Shown: positions 21,792 through 22,590 of the stretch, piece after piece
How positions within the stretch are numbered: the first letter of the stretch is position 1
How the letters are laid out: each line of letters starts with the position of its first letter
NCBI GenBank assembly: GCA_018661145.1
Contig: JABJIU010000203.1
Location: forward strand, 1-22,590
Source: Pseudomonadota bacterium
Lineage (GTDB): Bacteria; Pseudomonadota; Gammaproteobacteria; Arenicellales; UBA868
Length of the DNA stretch: 22,590 nucleotides
Reading direction: 5' to 3'
Translations under genes and position numbers: made by a program
The notes under the pieces: model-generated
Told to the model about the DNA's origin: nothing
Database searches by the model: none
The model's input: the letters and a program-made list of their open reading frames with translations, nothing else

Positions 21792-22590
21792 ACAATAACC
21801 CGCTCGAGGCCCGTTACGCCCTTGAGGTTTATCCTCGACGAGGCATCAATATCGTGCGTGGCGAAGGGGCTCGTCTTTGGTCGGCTGACGAAAAGGAATA
21901 CATTGACTGTGCTTCGGGTGTGGGCGTTGCCAACATCGGGCACAGCAATCCGGTCGTTGCCGACGCGGTTGCCGAACAGGCAAGAACGCTGCTGACCTGT
22001 CCCGGAATCTTTCACAATGATCGCCGTGGCGAGCTGATGGAGAGGCTCGTACGCCACTCGCCTGAGGTGCTGACACGGGTTTTTTTATGCAACTCCGGGA
22101 CAGAAAGCGTTGAAGCCGCGATAAAACTTGCAAGGGCCAGCACAGGGCGCAGCGGGCTGGTGACCGCAATGCGCGGTTTTCATGGCCGGACCCTTGGCGC
22201 ATTAAGCGCAACCTTTAAATATCGAGACGCGTTCGAGCCTTTGCTTTCAGGGAATACATTCGTCCCTCTCAACAATATCGAAAAACTCGACGCGGCCGTG
22301 GGTGACAACACATCCGCTGTCATTCTGGAGGTCGTTCAGGGCGAGGGTGGGGTTCGGCCTGCCCAAGGGGAATACCTTTCAGCTGCACGCCGCTTGTGCA
22401 CCGAGCGCGGGGCGTTGTTGATCATTGACGAGGTTCAGACCGGCTTCTGTCGAACCGGCCGGTTTTTCGCCTGCGAGCACTTTGACCTACAACCCGACAT
22501 GATGTGTCTGGCCAAGGGAATCGCCGGTGGCGTGCCCATGGGCGCGGTCTTGTGCGCGGAGACTGTTCGCGTAGGAATTGGTGTTCACGG
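21788..22590 (+). CDS. lysJ: LysW-semialdehyde aminotransferase, cut by the right edge
   Basis: 267 codons of a fold-type I, class III PLP aminotransferase (LysJ/ArgD family), open to the right edge. Visible are YIDCASGVGVANIGHSNPVV near residues 38-57, FLCNSGTESVEAAIKLAR near 99-116, FHGRTLGALSAT, VILEVVQGEGGVRPAQ near 178-193, IIDEVQTGFCRTG with the PLP-ring Asp D214, and LAKGIAGGVPMGA with the PLP lysine K243. It would convert the LysW-bound semialdehyde to the amine, giving LysW-lysine or LysW-ornithine. The ATG overlaps the lysZ stop, so it is translated with it. The missing C-terminal third and any lysK release enzyme would lie just beyond this window. Confidence 0.92.
   Translation, partial: MNNNPLEARYALEVYPRRGINIVRGEGARLWSADEKEYIDCASGVGVANIGHSNPVVADAVAEQARTLLTCPGIFHNDRRGELMERLVRHSPEVLTRVFLCNSGTESVEAAIKLARASTGRSGLVTAMRGFHGRTLGALSATFKYRDAFEPLLSGNTFVPLNNIEKLDAAVGDNTSAVILEVVQGEGGVRPAQGEYLSAARRLCTERGALLIIDEVQTGFCRTGRFFACEHFDLQPDMMCLAKGIAGGVPMGAVLCAETVRVGIGVH

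Overview
The window reads as a chromosomal segment of a gammaproteobacterium, probably an uncultured or marine lineage; that habitat is a guess. The basis is the minus-strand order thrS-infC-rpmI-rplT-pheS-pheT-ihfA-merR-tRNA-Pro, which is the classic gammaproteobacterial translation/IHF locus (known also from Pseudomonas). No phage, insertion sequence or CRISPR array was seen.

Layout. (1) 1-2955, minus strand: a tight run of a SAM methyltransferase, a radical SAM/SPASM-like enzyme, a YtfJ-like exported thioredoxin-fold protein and a branched-chain aminotransferase cut by the left edge. (2) 3053-10539, minus strand: tRNA-Pro(GGG), a MerR-type regulator, ihfA, pheT, pheS (behind an intrinsic terminator/attenuator), rplT, rpmI, infC (probable AUA start) and thrS. 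(3) 10736-17802: an accessory block. Its two ends carry diverged, same-orientation copies of one unit, a 32-codon membrane peptide followed by a VOC-fold gene. The left copy is intact and the right VOC gene is truncated. Between them lie a plus-strand operon for a three-subunit flavin/iron-sulfur amino-acid dehydrogenase of the HcnABC / D-hydroxyproline dehydrogenase type, a dapA gene, and two minus-strand Fe(II)/2-oxoglutarate oxygenases (TauD-like and IPNS-like). (4) tRNA-Val(GAC), minus strand. (5) 18328-22590, plus strand: a LysW amino-group-carrier operon, lysW-lysX-lysY-[class II glutamine amidotransferase]-lysZ-lysJ, cut by the right edge.

The LysW operon is the most unusual part. The carrier protein LysW, with its C-terminal Glu in an EDWGE tail, would be charged with glutamate or 2-aminoadipate by LysX, phosphorylated by LysZ, reduced by LysY and transaminated by LysJ, giving carrier-bound ornithine or lysine. 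Such operons are best known from Thermus/Deinococcus and archaea. Here one sits beside an ordinary gammaproteobacterial core, in a genome that also encodes a dapA-type enzyme, so arginine/ornithine or a specialised amino acid is a likelier product than lysine. An EgtC/YafJ-like amidotransferase lies between lysY and lysZ. It keeps the nucleophile Cys2 and the carboxylate-binding Arg, but appears to lack the Asp that normally holds the free alpha-amino group of glutamine. That pattern would suit an enzyme acting on the gamma-glutamyl bond at the end of LysW. This is a hypothesis from motifs read by eye; no alignment or search could be run.
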